Shown: piece after piece, positions 35,393-44,996 of the stretch
Position numbering within the stretch: position 1 is the stretch's first letter
Layout of the letters: the number at the start of each line of letters is the position of its first letter
DNA from: an uncultured bacterium
GTDB taxonomy: Bacteria > Planctomycetota > UBA1135 > GCA-002686595
Direction: 5' to 3'
Assembly: GCA_937905825.1 (NCBI GenBank)
Contig: CALCXM010000083.1
Location: forward strand, 62,001 to 126,000
Length of the DNA stretch: 64,000 nt
Position numbers and translations under genes: made by a program
The notes under the pieces: generated by a model
Database searches by the model: none
Told to the model about the DNA's origin: nothing
The model's input: the letters and a program-made list of their open reading frames with translations, nothing else

Positions 35393-37749
35393 CTTTCACC
35401 GCCTGGTTGTTCTTCTGAACGGAGCGGCTCAGCACTCCCCTCCCAAGCGGAGAGTCGCTTGCCCAATCGGCGACCGAAGAATCGCAAGGCGATGCGTTGG
35501 CTCTCCGCCTTGGCTTCGCGCATTTCTGTTCGCCGCCAGTCCAGCTCTTGCGCGAGCTCCGCCAGTTGTTCGCCGCTGGCCTGCGCCTGTTGGGTGAGGT
35601 CCGCGAACTCCTGCGCTCGCTCCGTCAGTTGTTGCTCGAGGAATTGCTCATGGCAGCGAGCGGCGCTGCGCTCCCCTTGCAACTCTGCGTGGGCCTCCAG
35701 CAACTCGTCGAACTCTTCCTTTAGATAGCGGTCGTTTTTTGCCTGCGCCTCGAGTTCCTGGTGGGCCCGGCCCAACTCTTGAGCCTTGGCACTAGCCAAC
35801 TTCTGCTGTTCGTCCAACAGGGCTTCCGCCGCTTGCAACTGCTCCACTTTCTGTTCGAGCGCCAAGCCCATGGCATCCCGTTCCGCCGCCACTGTGGCAG
35901 CCTGTTCCCGCAGCCATTGGTTCTCTTTCCAGGAACTCTGTAGGGCGCGGGTGCCCTCCCGTTCTTGGCCGCGCAACTCTTCCAGGGTTCGTTGGCAAAG
36001 GCCGAGCTCGGCACCCAAGGCATCCAAGGTCGCGTCGCGGTCCTGCAGTTGTTCCTGCTGCCAAGCCCCACGTTCCTGTTCATTGTCAACCAGCGCTTCG
36101 AGTTCTCCGATTCTGGCCAGAGCACTCGCAAGCGCCCGGGCCTGATCCTCGGCGGTCTCCGCGCGCCAGGCGAGGGCGCGCTTGCCCTCCGCGATTCGTT
36201 CGCGCAAGCCCGCGCTCTCAGGCAGCCAAGCCCGCGCGCCCTTCAGCTCCGAAAGCCCGAGCCCCTTCTTCTCGGCCAGGGCTTGCAGACCTTCCAGCAC
36301 GCGCTCGGACAGTTCGCTGGTCGAAAGTCCCTGGAGCTCCTGGTGGCTTTGCGCAAAGCCCCAAAGGTGTTCGGGAAGCGCCTCGCGGCGAGCTTGCGCG
36401 GCTTCCTGCTTGCGCTTGATCAAGGGCTCATAGATCTCAATCCACTCGGCTGCGTCCTGGAGAATCGACTTCGGCTCGCGCACGGATTGCTGCAATTTGA
36501 AAAGGGCCTGGCGGTCCGACGCCAAGCTTTGCAGGGCCGCGCGCCAGGCGTCCACGTCCCCTTGAAGCACAAACCGCCCGTCCACTTCCTCGGCGACGCT
36601 CTCGCGCAGGGCCGGCGTGTCGCTGACAAGCACGGGCACTCCCGCAGCAAAGGCCTCGCGCAGGACGAATGGTGCGTTCTCGGGCCAAAGGGAAGGAAGC
36701 ACGAGTACATCCGCTGCGTGCAGCAACCCGGGCAACTGCTCGCGATCGAATGCACCGCCCAGATGCACGGGCCCATGCTGCGCCAGACCTTCCAAGTGCT
36801 GCAGGTACCCGCTGCTCCCCCCACAACCGCGCAAGTGGACTTCGACTTGTGAGCGCAGAGTCTGCGCGGCCTGCAACAGAATGTGCACGCCCTTGTGCTC
36901 GAAGTAACCTCCGAGGTACAGCACGCGCAAGGGTCCCAGTGCTTGGTCTTGGCCCGCCGGGTCGCTGCGCTGCTGCGTCCGCCGCAGGGGCGCGCTGTCG
37001 ATACCGCAGGATCGAACCTCGACCTCGCTTCGCAGTCCCATGCCTTTCATCCATTGCGCCAAGAACTGGGTCGGCGCATGAATGTGATCCGCGCGGTCGA
37101 CGGCCTCCAGGCGCGCGCGCAATTGCCGATCGAGTTGGGTAGCGAGTTCATCCACCCGCGAGCTCGACTCCCCCAGCACCTGGTCCATCTCCCGACGCAA
37201 TCCTTTGGGCACAGCCCGAACCGGCATGTAGCCGTCATGGGCGGCCAGTGCTTTGTCCAACACACCACGCGCCAGACGGCAACGGGCCAAGGCCCGGCGA
37301 TCTGCGGGATCCAGGGGCTGGAAGTCTGGCGTGATCAAGGTGTACTCATCGCACACCGCAAAGCCATCGTGGGCGCTGAACACAACCGGGATGAGTTGTT
37401 GACGGGCGACATCGATGATCTGCGCCCCGAAGCCCAGGAAGTGTTGGATGTGCAGGACGTCAGGTTGTTCGCGCCCCAACCAGCGGGCACAAGCGGCACT
37501 CGCTCCAGGGCAGGTGCGCCGCAGGTCCTCGTCGTCCAAGGACTGCGCCAGGCGCAACCACGTCACTCCAAACCCAGCTCGTTGCTCCCGGCGCTGCTCG
37601 AGGTGCAAGCCTGCGCGCTCTCGAAAGCAAGCGAGAACCTCTACCTCATGGCCCGCAGCGGCGAAGGCCTTGGCGAGTGCTTCGGTGTACACCTCGACAC
37701 CGGTCTGCGAGCGGGGTGGGAAGGCATGAACAACCAAAGCAATGCGCAT
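35389..37749 (-). CDS. Glycosyltransferase family 4 domain fused to a long coiled coil
   Basis: 786 residues. Residues 1 to about 430 are a GT-B glycosyltransferase (LVVHAFPPRSQTGVEVYTEALAKAF, LHIQHFLGFGA, RVLYLGGYFEHKGVHILLQAAQTL, VLPSLWPENAPFVLREAFAAGVPVLV). From about 530 to 745 it is a nearly pure heptad coiled coil (Leu/Glu/Gln/Ala), ending in a basic patch (RFFGRRLGKRLSAW). Such tails occur in some very large O-antigen or glycan-synthesis proteins, where they set chain length or tether partners; whether that applies here is unknown. Coupled by ATGA to the GT2 gene. Confidence 0.85.
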   Translation of the reverse strand: MRIALVVHAFPPRSQTGVEVYTEALAKAFAAAGHEVEVLACFRERAGLHLEQRREQRAGFGVTWLRLAQSLDDEDLRRTCPGASAACARWLGREQPDVLHIQHFLGFGAQIIDVARQQLIPVVFSAHDGFAVCDEYTLITPDFQPLDPADRRALARCRLARGVLDKALAAHDGYMPVRAVPKGLRREMDQVLGESSSRVDELATQLDRQLRARLEAVDRADHIHAPTQFLAQWMKGMGLRSEVEVRSCGIDSAPLRRTQQRSDPAGQDQALGPLRVLYLGGYFEHKGVHILLQAAQTLRSQVEVHLRGCGGSSGYLQHLEGLAQHGPVHLGGAFDREQLPGLLHAADVLVLPSLWPENAPFVLREAFAAGVPVLVSDTPALRESVAEEVDGRFVLQGDVDAWRAALQSLASDRQALFKLQQSVREPKSILQDAAEWIEIYEPLIKRKQEAAQARREALPEHLWGFAQSHQELQGLSTSELSERVLEGLQALAEKKGLGLSELKGARAWLPESAGLRERIAEGKRALAWRAETAEDQARALASALARIGELEALVDNEQERGAWQQEQLQDRDATLDALGAELGLCQRTLEELRGQEREGTRALQSSWKENQWLREQAATVAAERDAMGLALEQKVEQLQAAEALLDEQQKLASAKAQELGRAHQELEAQAKNDRYLKEEFDELLEAHAELQGERSAARCHEQFLEQQLTERAQEFADLTQQAQASGEQLAELAQELDWRRTEMREAKAESQRIALRFFGRRLGKRLSAWEGSAEPLRSEEQPGGER

Positions 37750-37954
37750 GGGCCAAGCCTACCAAGCACGCAAACAAAAGCGATGGGAACGTCCCTTCAA
37801 CTCGACGAAGCGGAGACGCACGAAGAACCGGACCTGTTTTTCAACCTCCCGAATCGCCCATCAAGACGGGCTTGCGGAGGAACCCCAGCCAGGTGCCAAG
37901 GAGCAGCAGCGATGCCGGAGCCTACAGATCCCGGCGCCCCCTAGGAGCCTGTGC

Positions 37955-38887
37955 CTAGTTCTCTTGGGAGTCCAGCCAGCGCTCGGCGTCGATGGCCGCC
38001 ATGCACCCGGTTCCAGCAGCCGTGATCGCTTGACGGTACTCGTGATCCATCACGTCGCCCGCAGCAAAGACTCCTTCCACAGAAGTGTTCGTTCCGTCGT
38101 GAACGACGATGTAGCCGTTCTCGTCCAGCTCCAGGCTGTCCTTGAAGATAGTGCTGTTCGGGGTGTGACCAATGGCGATGAAGACGCCCTGGGTGGGAAC
38201 TTCCGAGCGCTCCCCGCTATCGGTGTCCTCCACCACGACCGCGTGAACCGGCTTGCCGTCCTCGGCGAGGATGTCGACCACGGTCTTGTTCAAGAGCCAC
38301 TCGACCTTGGGGTTCTTCTTGGCGCGTTCGAGCATGATCTCAGAAGCTCGGAAGACCTCGCGGCGGTGCACGACGGTGACCTTGCTAGCAAAGCGCGTGA
38401 GGAACTGGGCCTCCTCCATGGCCGTGTCGCCGCCGCCCACGACCATGACTTCCTTGTTCGGGTAGAAGGCCCCATCGCAGGTCGCGCAAGCGGAAACACC
38501 GCGGCCCATCAGCTTGCTCTCGCTTTCCAAGCCGAGCAGGCGCGCGCTTGCGCCAGTCGAAATGATGATCGACTTGGCGTGCATTTCGCCGAAGTCCGAA
38601 GTGATCTTGAAAGGACGTTTCGAGAAGTCCACCGAGTGCACGGTCTCCATACGAATGTCCGTGCCGAAGCGCTTGGCCTGGGCTTGGAACTGCTCCATCA
38701 TCTCCGGCCCCATGACGCCTTCGGGGTAACCCGGGTAATTCTCCACGTCCGTGGTGATCGTCAACTGGCCACCGGGCTGCATGCCCTGAAAGAGGACCGG
38801 TTTCAGGTTGGCGCGGGCGGTGTAGATGGCGGCGGTGTAACCGGACGGACCGGAACCAATGATGACGACGTCGTGAACTTCAGACAT
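37955..38887 (-). CDS. trxB: Thioredoxin-disulfide reductase
   Basis: FAD enzyme that reduces thioredoxin with NADPH. FAD site [16 protein letters not shown], redox pair Cys134-Ala-Thr-Cys137, NADPH site [12 protein letters not shown], basic VVHRRE and the C-terminal [27 protein letters not shown]. 310 residues, normal. Ordinary Cys residues, so no selenocysteine here. Single-gene unit, divergent from the inositol-phosphatase-like gene. Confidence 0.96.
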   Translation of the reverse strand: MSEVHDVVIIGSGPSGYTAAIYTARANLKPVLFQGMQPGGQLTITTDVENYPGYPEGVMGPEMMEQFQAQAKRFGTDIRMETVHSVDFSKRPFKITSDFGEMHAKSIIISTGASARLLGLESESKLMGRGVSACATCDGAFYPNKEVMVVGGGDTAMEEAQFLTRFASKVTVVHRREVFRASEIMLERAKKNPKVEWLLNKTVVDILAEDGKPVHAVVVEDTDSGERSEVPTQGVFIAIGHTPNSTIFKDSLELDENGYIVVHDGTNTSVEGVFAAGDVMDHEYRQAITAAGTGCMAAIDAERWLDSQEN

Positions 38888-38980
38888 TACAGAATTCAGA
38901 AACTGGGGTTGGATGCGCCTGGCACCAGGCTGCGGGGCGACCTAGTTTAGCCAGCCCTCCCACGAACTCCGTCTCAAATC

Positions 38981-40024
38981 GTGACCCGATCTTCAGCGAT
39001 GCCCCAGGACTGCCCCGGATTCTCCCCTGAACGTTGGCTTCCCGCCCTGCGCGCTCTGGCGGGACTCTTGCGTTTGGCCGCGCGGGACGATATGCAGCGG
39101 GCCCTGGCCACTTCTGAAGTCTCGCGAGCGGTGGGACAGGGGGTCGGCGATCTGACCTACGCCCTCGACGAAGCGGCCGAGAACGCCCTGGCTTGCTGGT
39201 TTCGGGAACAGGCCAGCGCGCAAGCCCTGTCGCTCTTCAGCGAGGATCGCGGTTGGCTGCATCTCGGTCCGGACGGCGCTGGCGGTGTGCGTCAGTTGCC
39301 CGGCTTCGACCACGGGGGAGCGCGCCTGATGATCGATCCGGTGGACGGCACCCGCAACTTGATGGCCGACCTGCGTTCCGCTTGGAGCGTGATGTCCCTG
39401 TGCGGTCCGGGCGCCGGGGAACCGCGGCTTGTGGATGTGCAAGTGGCCATGTTGGCCGAGCTACCCGATTCTCGGGCGGCTCGCTACCGCGTGCTGGGTG
39501 CCGAACGGGGAGCGGGTGCTTGGATCGAAGAGCGCGAACTCGCCAGCGATCACTTGGTCCGACGGGCTCGACTCGTGAACGATGGCGACGACCGAGTGGA
39601 CCACGGCTACTTCAGCTTCTTTCGCTACACGCCGTGCATGCGACCCAAGCTAGCGCAAATCGAAGCACAATTCTTTGCTTGCATCGAGCAGCACGAAGCA
39701 GCGGACCTGCGCAATTGCTTCGACGATCAATACATCTCCAACGGCGGGCAATTGGTGCTGCTCGCCCTGGGTACCTATCGCTTGATCGCGGACCTGCGCG
39801 CGCACCTCGCCACTCAGTTCGAGGTCTCCGTCACAACCTCCAAGCCCTACGATTGCGCTGGCGCCATCCTGCTCGCCCAGGAAGCCGGCTGCGTGGTGCA
39901 AGACTCAGCAGGCGCACTCTTGGACTTCCCCCTGGATGGAAGCACGCCGGTGTCCTTCGTCGGCTTCGCGAACGAAGCCACGGCGCGACGCCTCGGATCG
40001 CACTTGAGAACGGCCCTGGGTTGA
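38981..40024 (+). CDS. Inositol-monophosphatase family protein
   Basis: Mg-dependent Li-sensitive phosphatase superfamily: FSEDRGW (metal Glu), MIDPVDGTRNLMADL (Asp, Asp, Thr) and the C-terminal SKPYDCAGAILLAQEAGC (metal Asp). 347 residues, longer than the usual 260-275 because of inserts. Substrate unknown (inositol phosphate, PAP or fructose-1,6-bisphosphate are family substrates). GTG 38981 or ATG 38999 is the start. Divergent from trxB. Confidence 0.85.
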   Translation: MTRSSAMPQDCPGFSPERWLPALRALAGLLRLAARDDMQRALATSEVSRAVGQGVGDLTYALDEAAENALACWFREQASAQALSLFSEDRGWLHLGPDGAGGVRQLPGFDHGGARLMIDPVDGTRNLMADLRSAWSVMSLCGPGAGEPRLVDVQVAMLAELPDSRAARYRVLGAERGAGAWIEERELASDHLVRRARLVNDGDDRVDHGYFSFFRYTPCMRPKLAQIEAQFFACIEQHEAADLRNCFDDQYISNGGQLVLLALGTYRLIADLRAHLATQFEVSVTTSKPYDCAGAILLAQEAGCVVQDSAGALLDFPLDGSTPVSFVGFANEATARRLGSHLRTALG

Positions 40025-40047
40025 GCGACGCCACCTTGCGGCTTGGC

Positions 40048-41760
40048 TTAACCTTGATCGCGGGCCACGTCGAAGCGCTTGAGCATGCGCCCTCCCGCGT
40101 GATACAGGCCATAGTCCACGAGCAAGAGCACATCAAAGCCACAGGCCATGGACAGCCACATGGCTTCCTGCTCCCCTAAGCCAAAATACTCCGGCCCGAT
40201 GTTGTACACCAAGCCAGCGCAGATCCCCACCAGACCGAGAACAACGGCCATCAAAAGCAGGCGCAGCAAGACCAGCACGATGGCCCGCCCCGTGTGATGC
40301 AAGGAGCCTTCCTGCCCGGGCACGTAACGCACCGGAGCGAACAAGTAGACGATGTTCTCCACAGCCAGCCAGGCGAAGGTCAAGAGCGGCAACACCAACG
40401 GAATCACTTCCGCCACCGGGTCGTGCAAGCCGAGCAGTGCCAACCGCAACCAGATCGCTGCGCCCAACATCACTGAGATCAGGGTCACCACCGGCAGGAG
40501 CGTGCCCAAGAAGACGCGCCGGGAGGACACGGGCCAAGCCTTGATTTGCACCATGCGATCGAGGTCCGCGCGAAAGTCAAAGCGCAAGGCCCCGCACAGG
40601 TAGAGAATCCCCACCATGGCGATCAGGCTCGATCCCACGAGCGCCTCTCCCGGGTTGCTCATCCCTTGGTCCTGTCGCAGCAGGAACGTGACGCCGACGC
40701 TGACCCCGACGACGATCAAGAGCCCGATGATCAAGGTCCCGCGCGCTTTGCGAATCATCGAGACCCATTTGATCCAAGCGACGGCGCCCATGGGGCCACG
40801 GCCGAAGATCTTCGGCAAGCGCCAGCCAGTCGTGCGACTCGAGGCCTTGCCACCGGAGAACAGCCCCCCCCGGCGCACTTGGCGCAGACGTGTGGCGATG
40901 CGGTCCGAGGTCTCGAGGGCCATCTCGCGGTAGTCGATGCGCAAACGGGCGGTCACTTCAAAGAGCGCCAACCCGATGAACAGGCACGTTGCGGCCCAAG
41001 TGAGAAACTCGGGCCAATTCCCTGCGGTCATCATGCGCGCCCAAGGCAGGGCCGGGGCGAGTAGACCTTGGGAAACGGGATGCGCCAAGAGCTCCTCCAA
41101 ACCTCCGACGAAGTGCACGCTGCCGAAGATCTTGCCGAGCAGCTTCTCGCCCATCACCACGAACATGACCAGGCCCCAAACACCAACCCCCACCACGATG
41201 CGCATGAACAGCATGCTGCGTCCGCGCAAGAAACGGTCGAAGCGATTGCCCGCACTCGCCATCAAAAGGGAGAAAAATTGGCGCAAGATCCCCGTGCTTA
41301 GAACGGTCAACATGATCCCTAGCACCCCGAAGAGCGGCTTGGGTAGACGGCTAAAGGTCACCGCGCCGAGCACCAAGGATCCGAACAGCCCGCGGCCGAG
41401 GTCCACTAGCATTCGATAGCGCAAGATGTTCGCGCGACTCACCGGGGCTGCGAAGAGCCGTTCGATGTCTTGCTGGGGCATGTACACCCCACGCACGGAG
41501 GCCGCAGTGATCAGGCTCAGGCAGGCCAGCACGCAGATGCCGAACTGCGCGATGGGCAGGATCTCCTCGGGGGCCATAGGCTCGCTCTCGAAGGCTCGGC
41601 GCCCGATCAACAAGGTCGCCAACCACCCCCCGGTGAGCAGCAAACCGATAGCCGCGAAGAGGCAGCCCGAGAGGGTTTTGAGCTTACGCGTTTGCCGTCG
41701 CAGGGCTCCGCGAAACTTCATGGCGATCAATCGCCGGAGGGCGGGCGCGCCGAGAATCAC
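40048..41760 (-). CDS. ABC exporter membrane protein
   Basis: 570 residues with about ten to twelve hydrophobic segments (for example GCLFAAIGLLLTGGWLATLLI, IVVGVGVWGLVMFVVMG, GTLIIGLLIVVGVSVGVTFLL, LLLMAVVLGLVGICAGLVYNIG). The N-terminal VYMPQQDIERLFAAPVSRANILRYRMLVDL and later RMVQIKAWPVSSRRVFLGTLLPVVTL are typical of large ABC-2-like export permeases. GTG start overlaps the ATPase gene stop (GTGA). Substrate unknown. Confidence 0.82.
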   Translation of the reverse strand: MILGAPALRRLIAMKFRGALRRQTRKLKTLSGCLFAAIGLLLTGGWLATLLIGRRAFESEPMAPEEILPIAQFGICVLACLSLITAASVRGVYMPQQDIERLFAAPVSRANILRYRMLVDLGRGLFGSLVLGAVTFSRLPKPLFGVLGIMLTVLSTGILRQFFSLLMASAGNRFDRFLRGRSMLFMRIVVGVGVWGLVMFVVMGEKLLGKIFGSVHFVGGLEELLAHPVSQGLLAPALPWARMMTAGNWPEFLTWAATCLFIGLALFEVTARLRIDYREMALETSDRIATRLRQVRRGGLFSGGKASSRTTGWRLPKIFGRGPMGAVAWIKWVSMIRKARGTLIIGLLIVVGVSVGVTFLLRQDQGMSNPGEALVGSSLIAMVGILYLCGALRFDFRADLDRMVQIKAWPVSSRRVFLGTLLPVVTLISVMLGAAIWLRLALLGLHDPVAEVIPLVLPLLTFAWLAVENIVYLFAPVRYVPGQEGSLHHTGRAIVLVLLRLLLMAVVLGLVGICAGLVYNIGPEYFGLGEQEAMWLSMACGFDVLLLVDYGLYHAGGRMLKRFDVARDQG

Positions 41761-42638
41761 AGCTCGCGATCCAGGGGCAAATCCAGAACGTTGTCTTGCT
41801 CGGTCACGCGCAGGAAGATCTCTTCAAGTCGCGAGTCCCCATCCCCCGCCAGGGTTCGGCGCGCCTCGCTCAAGGTTCCGTTGAAGACCTTGCGTCCGCG
41901 GTTGATGATCAGCAGGCGGTCGGCCAACTCCTCAATCAGTTCCAGCAAGTGCGAGGAGATCACCACGGCCGCTCCACTGGCTGCTACCGCCCGGATGGCA
42001 TCTTTGGCCGCACGAATGCCGCGAGGGTCGAGGCCCGAGAGCGGTTCATCCATCAGGATCACGAGCGGTTGCGAAATCCAACTGCAACAGAACGCCAGCT
42101 TTTGACGCATGCCACGGGAAAGCTCGCCGCCCAGGGCGTCCCGTTTTTCCGTCAACTCAAAGCGTGTGAGCAGCTCCTCCGCATGGGCCTGCCAATCCAC
42201 CACGCCATACAGTTGAGCGGTGAATTCCAGGTGCTCGTAAACCGTCAAGGTGTCAAAGGGCGTGGGATCATCGGGAACCCAGGCCAAGCACTTCTTGGCT
42301 TCCACCTCTTCGTTCACCAGGTGGTGCCCACCCACGAAGACTTCCCCCTCTTGCAAGGGCAGGACCCCCACCACTGAACGCAGGGTCGTCGTCTTGCCCG
42401 CACCGTTGGGGCCCAGAACACCGAGGATCTCACCCGCGCGCACATCAAACGAAAGGTCATCCACCGCCACCATGTCCTGATAGCGCTTGCTCAATCCGCG
42501 AACGGAAAGTTGCACCTGGCCGAGTGCTTCGCTCTCGACACCCATCAGGTCCGAATCCTGGGGCAGGTCGCGGGGCTCTTCTGTGATCTCATCCACGCTG
42601 GCACCTATCCCCTTGCGGAACCCGGCCGGACATTCCAT
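41757..42638 (-). CDS. ABC transporter ATP-binding protein
   Basis: 293 residues. Walker A GPNGAGKTTT, signature ELSRGMRQKLAFC (LSRGM in place of LSGGQ), Walker B PLVILMDEPLSGLD and a switch His in VVISSHLLELIEELADR. A 40-residue N-terminal extension precedes VQLSVRGLSKRYQDM; the real start may be the Met 31 residues later. Drives the exporter permease encoded next. Confidence 0.92.
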   Translation of the reverse strand: MECPAGFRKGIGASVDEITEEPRDLPQDSDLMGVESEALGQVQLSVRGLSKRYQDMVAVDDLSFDVRAGEILGVLGPNGAGKTTTLRSVVGVLPLQEGEVFVGGHHLVNEEVEAKKCLAWVPDDPTPFDTLTVYEHLEFTAQLYGVVDWQAHAEELLTRFELTEKRDALGGELSRGMRQKLAFCCSWISQPLVILMDEPLSGLDPRGIRAAKDAIRAVAASGAAVVISSHLLELIEELADRLLIINRGRKVFNGTLSEARRTLAGDGDSRLEEIFLRVTEQDNVLDLPLDREL

Positions 42639-43077
42639 TCCTCATTGCGTCCCGAGCAAGCGGGAGCCCCGTCGCGCCCACCAATATCTCGCGCGCAGTC
42701 CCCACGAGTTGGACCGGCGGAAAGGGTGGGCGTCCGCGTTCCGGCGGGCTGGCGTTGCACTCCAAAGACATAGGGCTATCCCTGTGGGTCGGGTCAGTCG
42801 GTTTGAGGACTCGCCATCTTCCATCAAGCAAGGGCGCTAGCAAGTACGGAGGTGCTGCCGAAAACCGGTCACGGGTTTCAGCTCCCCGAACTGCCCTGTG
42901 CCTACGTGGATTGGCGAAGGATGAGGTTCGGCAGAGAGTACTTCGGCGCCTGGCGCAGCACCACTCTGCAGGGTGCATCCCGAATCGTCTCCCGACACAA
43001 TTCCCGGTCCTCAGCGCAGCGGTTGACTTCCAGGGTCCCGATCGGCGAGATGAGTGGCGGCCCAACCCCACGAATCC
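42639..43077. other. 439-base divergent gap
   Basis: Between the ABC ATPase (minus) and the glycerophosphodiesterase (plus). No recognisable coding frame; one plus-strand frame at 42852-43142 reads sensibly for about 40 codons but has no family match and overlaps the next gene. TTGACT at about 43023 could be a -35 box for the phosphodiesterase operon, with no good -10. Confidence 0.45.
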
Positions 43078-43824
43078 ATGATCAAAATCGACCAAGCAGA
43101 GCCCCACTACGACCTCGTCGCCCACCGCGGCTATCCCCATAAGTTTCCCGACAACTCCTTGTCAGGAATCCGGGCGGCCCTGGAAGCCGGGGCCAAGTTT
43201 CTGGAGATCGATGTCCAACTCTCCACCAGCGGCACCCCATGGCTCTTCCACGACGAGAGCTTGGAACGGGTGTGCGCCATGGGCGGCAGTCTGGTCGACA
43301 TGGACGACGGGGCAATCGGCTCCCTGCGAGCTTCTGAAGCGGCGCGCTTCGGGGCGCAATTCGCGGACGAGCCCATCGCGCGGCTCTCCCAGGTGATCAC
43401 CCTGTTGCAGGAATTCCCCGATGCCTTTGTCTTCGTGGAAATCAAGCCCTGCAGCGTGCAACGTTCCGGGGCAGAGCAAGCGGTGGCGGCGGTGGCTCGC
43501 GAGCTCGAGCCCATTCGGGGTCGTTGCACGATCATCTCCTTCTCCATCCCCTGCCTACGAGCGGTAGCGGCCAACACGACCCTACCCCACGGAATCATCC
43601 TGGAGACTTGGGAGCAGCTCAAGACCGACGCCCAGGAGTTCAACAACAGCCACATCTTCATCAACTACAAGAAGCTGCCCTGGGACGGTTCGATCGACGT
43701 GGGCACCCAACTCGCGGTCTACGAAGTCGTGGATCCAGTGATCGCCCGCAAGCTCGGCGCACGCGGTTGTCACTTTGTGGAGACCTTTGACTTCCCGGGA
43801 CTCAAGGCCATCCTAAAAAAGTGA
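43078..43824 (+). CDS. Glycerophosphodiester phosphodiesterase
   Basis: Hydrolyses glycerophosphodiesters to glycerol-3-phosphate and an alcohol. GDPD motifs: VAHRGYPHKFPDNSL (His-Arg), FLEIDVQLS (Glu, Asp), WLFHDE (His) and FVEIKP. 248 residues. No signal peptide, so cytoplasmic. The next gene starts on its stop (GTGA) and encodes a glycerol-3-phosphate dehydrogenase, a natural pathway pair: phosphodiester to glycerol-3-phosphate to dihydroxyacetone phosphate. Confidence 0.92.
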   Translation: MIKIDQAEPHYDLVAHRGYPHKFPDNSLSGIRAALEAGAKFLEIDVQLSTSGTPWLFHDESLERVCAMGGSLVDMDDGAIGSLRASEAARFGAQFADEPIARLSQVITLLQEFPDAFVFVEIKPCSVQRSGAEQAVAAVARELEPIRGRCTIISFSIPCLRAVAANTTLPHGIILETWEQLKTDAQEFNNSHIFINYKKLPWDGSIDVGTQLAVYEVVDPVIARKLGARGCHFVETFDFPGLKAILKK

Positions 43825-44996
43825 GCGCCAACGACTACGACTTGACCGTCATTGGAGGTGGTATCCAAGGGGTCGGTGTGGCCCAACGGGCGGCGGCAGA
43901 CGGGCTGAAAGTTTGCCTGCTGGAGAGTCGGCAGCTGGCCGCGGGCACCTCCTCCAAGTCCAGCAAGTTGATTCACGGGGGCCTGCGCTATCTGGAGAGC
44001 TTCGAGTTTGGGCTCGTGCGTGAGTCCCTGCGCGAGCGCGCGCTGTTGCTCAAGAACGCGCCGCAGTTGGTGCATGCTGTGCCCTTCTACATCCCGATCT
44101 ACAAGCAGACCTCCCGGCGCCCCTGGCAAATTCGTGCGGGGCTGGCGCTCTACGCCCTGCTGACTTCCTTCGCCGAGGAAGGCAAGTTTAGGAGCCTCGG
44201 ACGCGAGCGTTGGTGCGAGCTGGATGGATTGGAAACTCGCGACCTGCAGGCCGTTTTTCAATACACGGACGCGCAGACCGATGACGCTGCTCTAACTCGT
44301 GCGGTGATGGCTTCCGCTCAAAGCCTGGGAGCTGAACTGATTCATCCAGCCGACTTCCAACAGGGCGCGCGCTTGGAGACCGGCTATCGCGTGAACTACT
44401 TGCAAGACAACTCAGAGCGCGAACACACGACCTCGGTGATCGTCAACGCTGCCGGGCCTTGGGTGCAAGAGGTGCGCTCGCGGGTGCTACCTGAACCCGA
44501 TGGATTGGACGTGGACCTCGTGCAAGGCACGCACATCGAATTGCCCGGAGAAGTCACCCAGGGCATCTACTACACGGAAGCCCCGAGCGATGGGCGGGCG
44601 GTGTTCAGCATGCCTTGGAAGGGCCACACCCTGGTGGGCACCACCGAGAAGGTTCACGAGGGGCCTGCGCAAGACTGCGCCCCCAGCGAAGAGGAGATCG
44701 AGTACTTGATCCAAACCTACGCCCATCACTTTCCGGGCAAGGACACCGCGGTCCTCAGTGCTTGGGCAGGCTTGCGCGTGCTGCCGGCGGCCAGCGGTTC
44801 GGCCTTCAAGCGCACCCGGGAAACCCAATATCGCATGGACGACCCGAAGCGCCCGCGCTACCTCGCCATTTACGGGGGAAAGCTGACGGGTTACCGCGCG
44901 ACCGCCGACGCGGTGCTCGACCTGTTGCGTCCGACGCTTGTGAGGCGCAAGGCGCTTGCAAGGACGGAAGAGCTGCCCCTAAGTCCGATCGATTGA
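43821..44996 (+). CDS. glpD: FAD-dependent glycerol-3-phosphate dehydrogenase, short form
   Basis: Oxidises glycerol-3-phosphate to dihydroxyacetone phosphate at the inner membrane. FAD site TVIGGGIQGVGVAQRAA, then GTSSKSSKLIHGGLRYLE and NAAGPWVQ as in GlpD; the substrate-site HTLVGTTEK and the closing YGGKLTGYRATAD are present. 391 residues against about 500-560: the C-terminal helical cap domain of GlpD is missing. GTG start overlaps the phosphodiesterase stop, and a TTG start overlaps its own stop. Confidence 0.9.
   Translation: MSANDYDLTVIGGGIQGVGVAQRAAADGLKVCLLESRQLAAGTSSKSSKLIHGGLRYLESFEFGLVRESLRERALLLKNAPQLVHAVPFYIPIYKQTSRRPWQIRAGLALYALLTSFAEEGKFRSLGRERWCELDGLETRDLQAVFQYTDAQTDDAALTRAVMASAQSLGAELIHPADFQQGARLETGYRVNYLQDNSEREHTTSVIVNAAGPWVQEVRSRVLPEPDGLDVDLVQGTHIELPGEVTQGIYYTEAPSDGRAVFSMPWKGHTLVGTTEKVHEGPAQDCAPSEEEIEYLIQTYAHHFPGKDTAVLSAWAGLRVLPAASGSAFKRTRETQYRMDDPKRPRYLAIYGGKLTGYRATADAVLDLLRPTLVRRKALARTEELPLSPID

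Noticed and set aside
37955-38887. trxB as a selenoprotein
   Set aside because: The redox pair is an ordinary CATC at residues 134-137 and the gene has no in-frame TGA.
42852-43142. Small plus-strand gene before the phosphodiesterase
   Set aside because: It overlaps the next gene by about 65 bases, has no ribosome binding site or recognisable domain.
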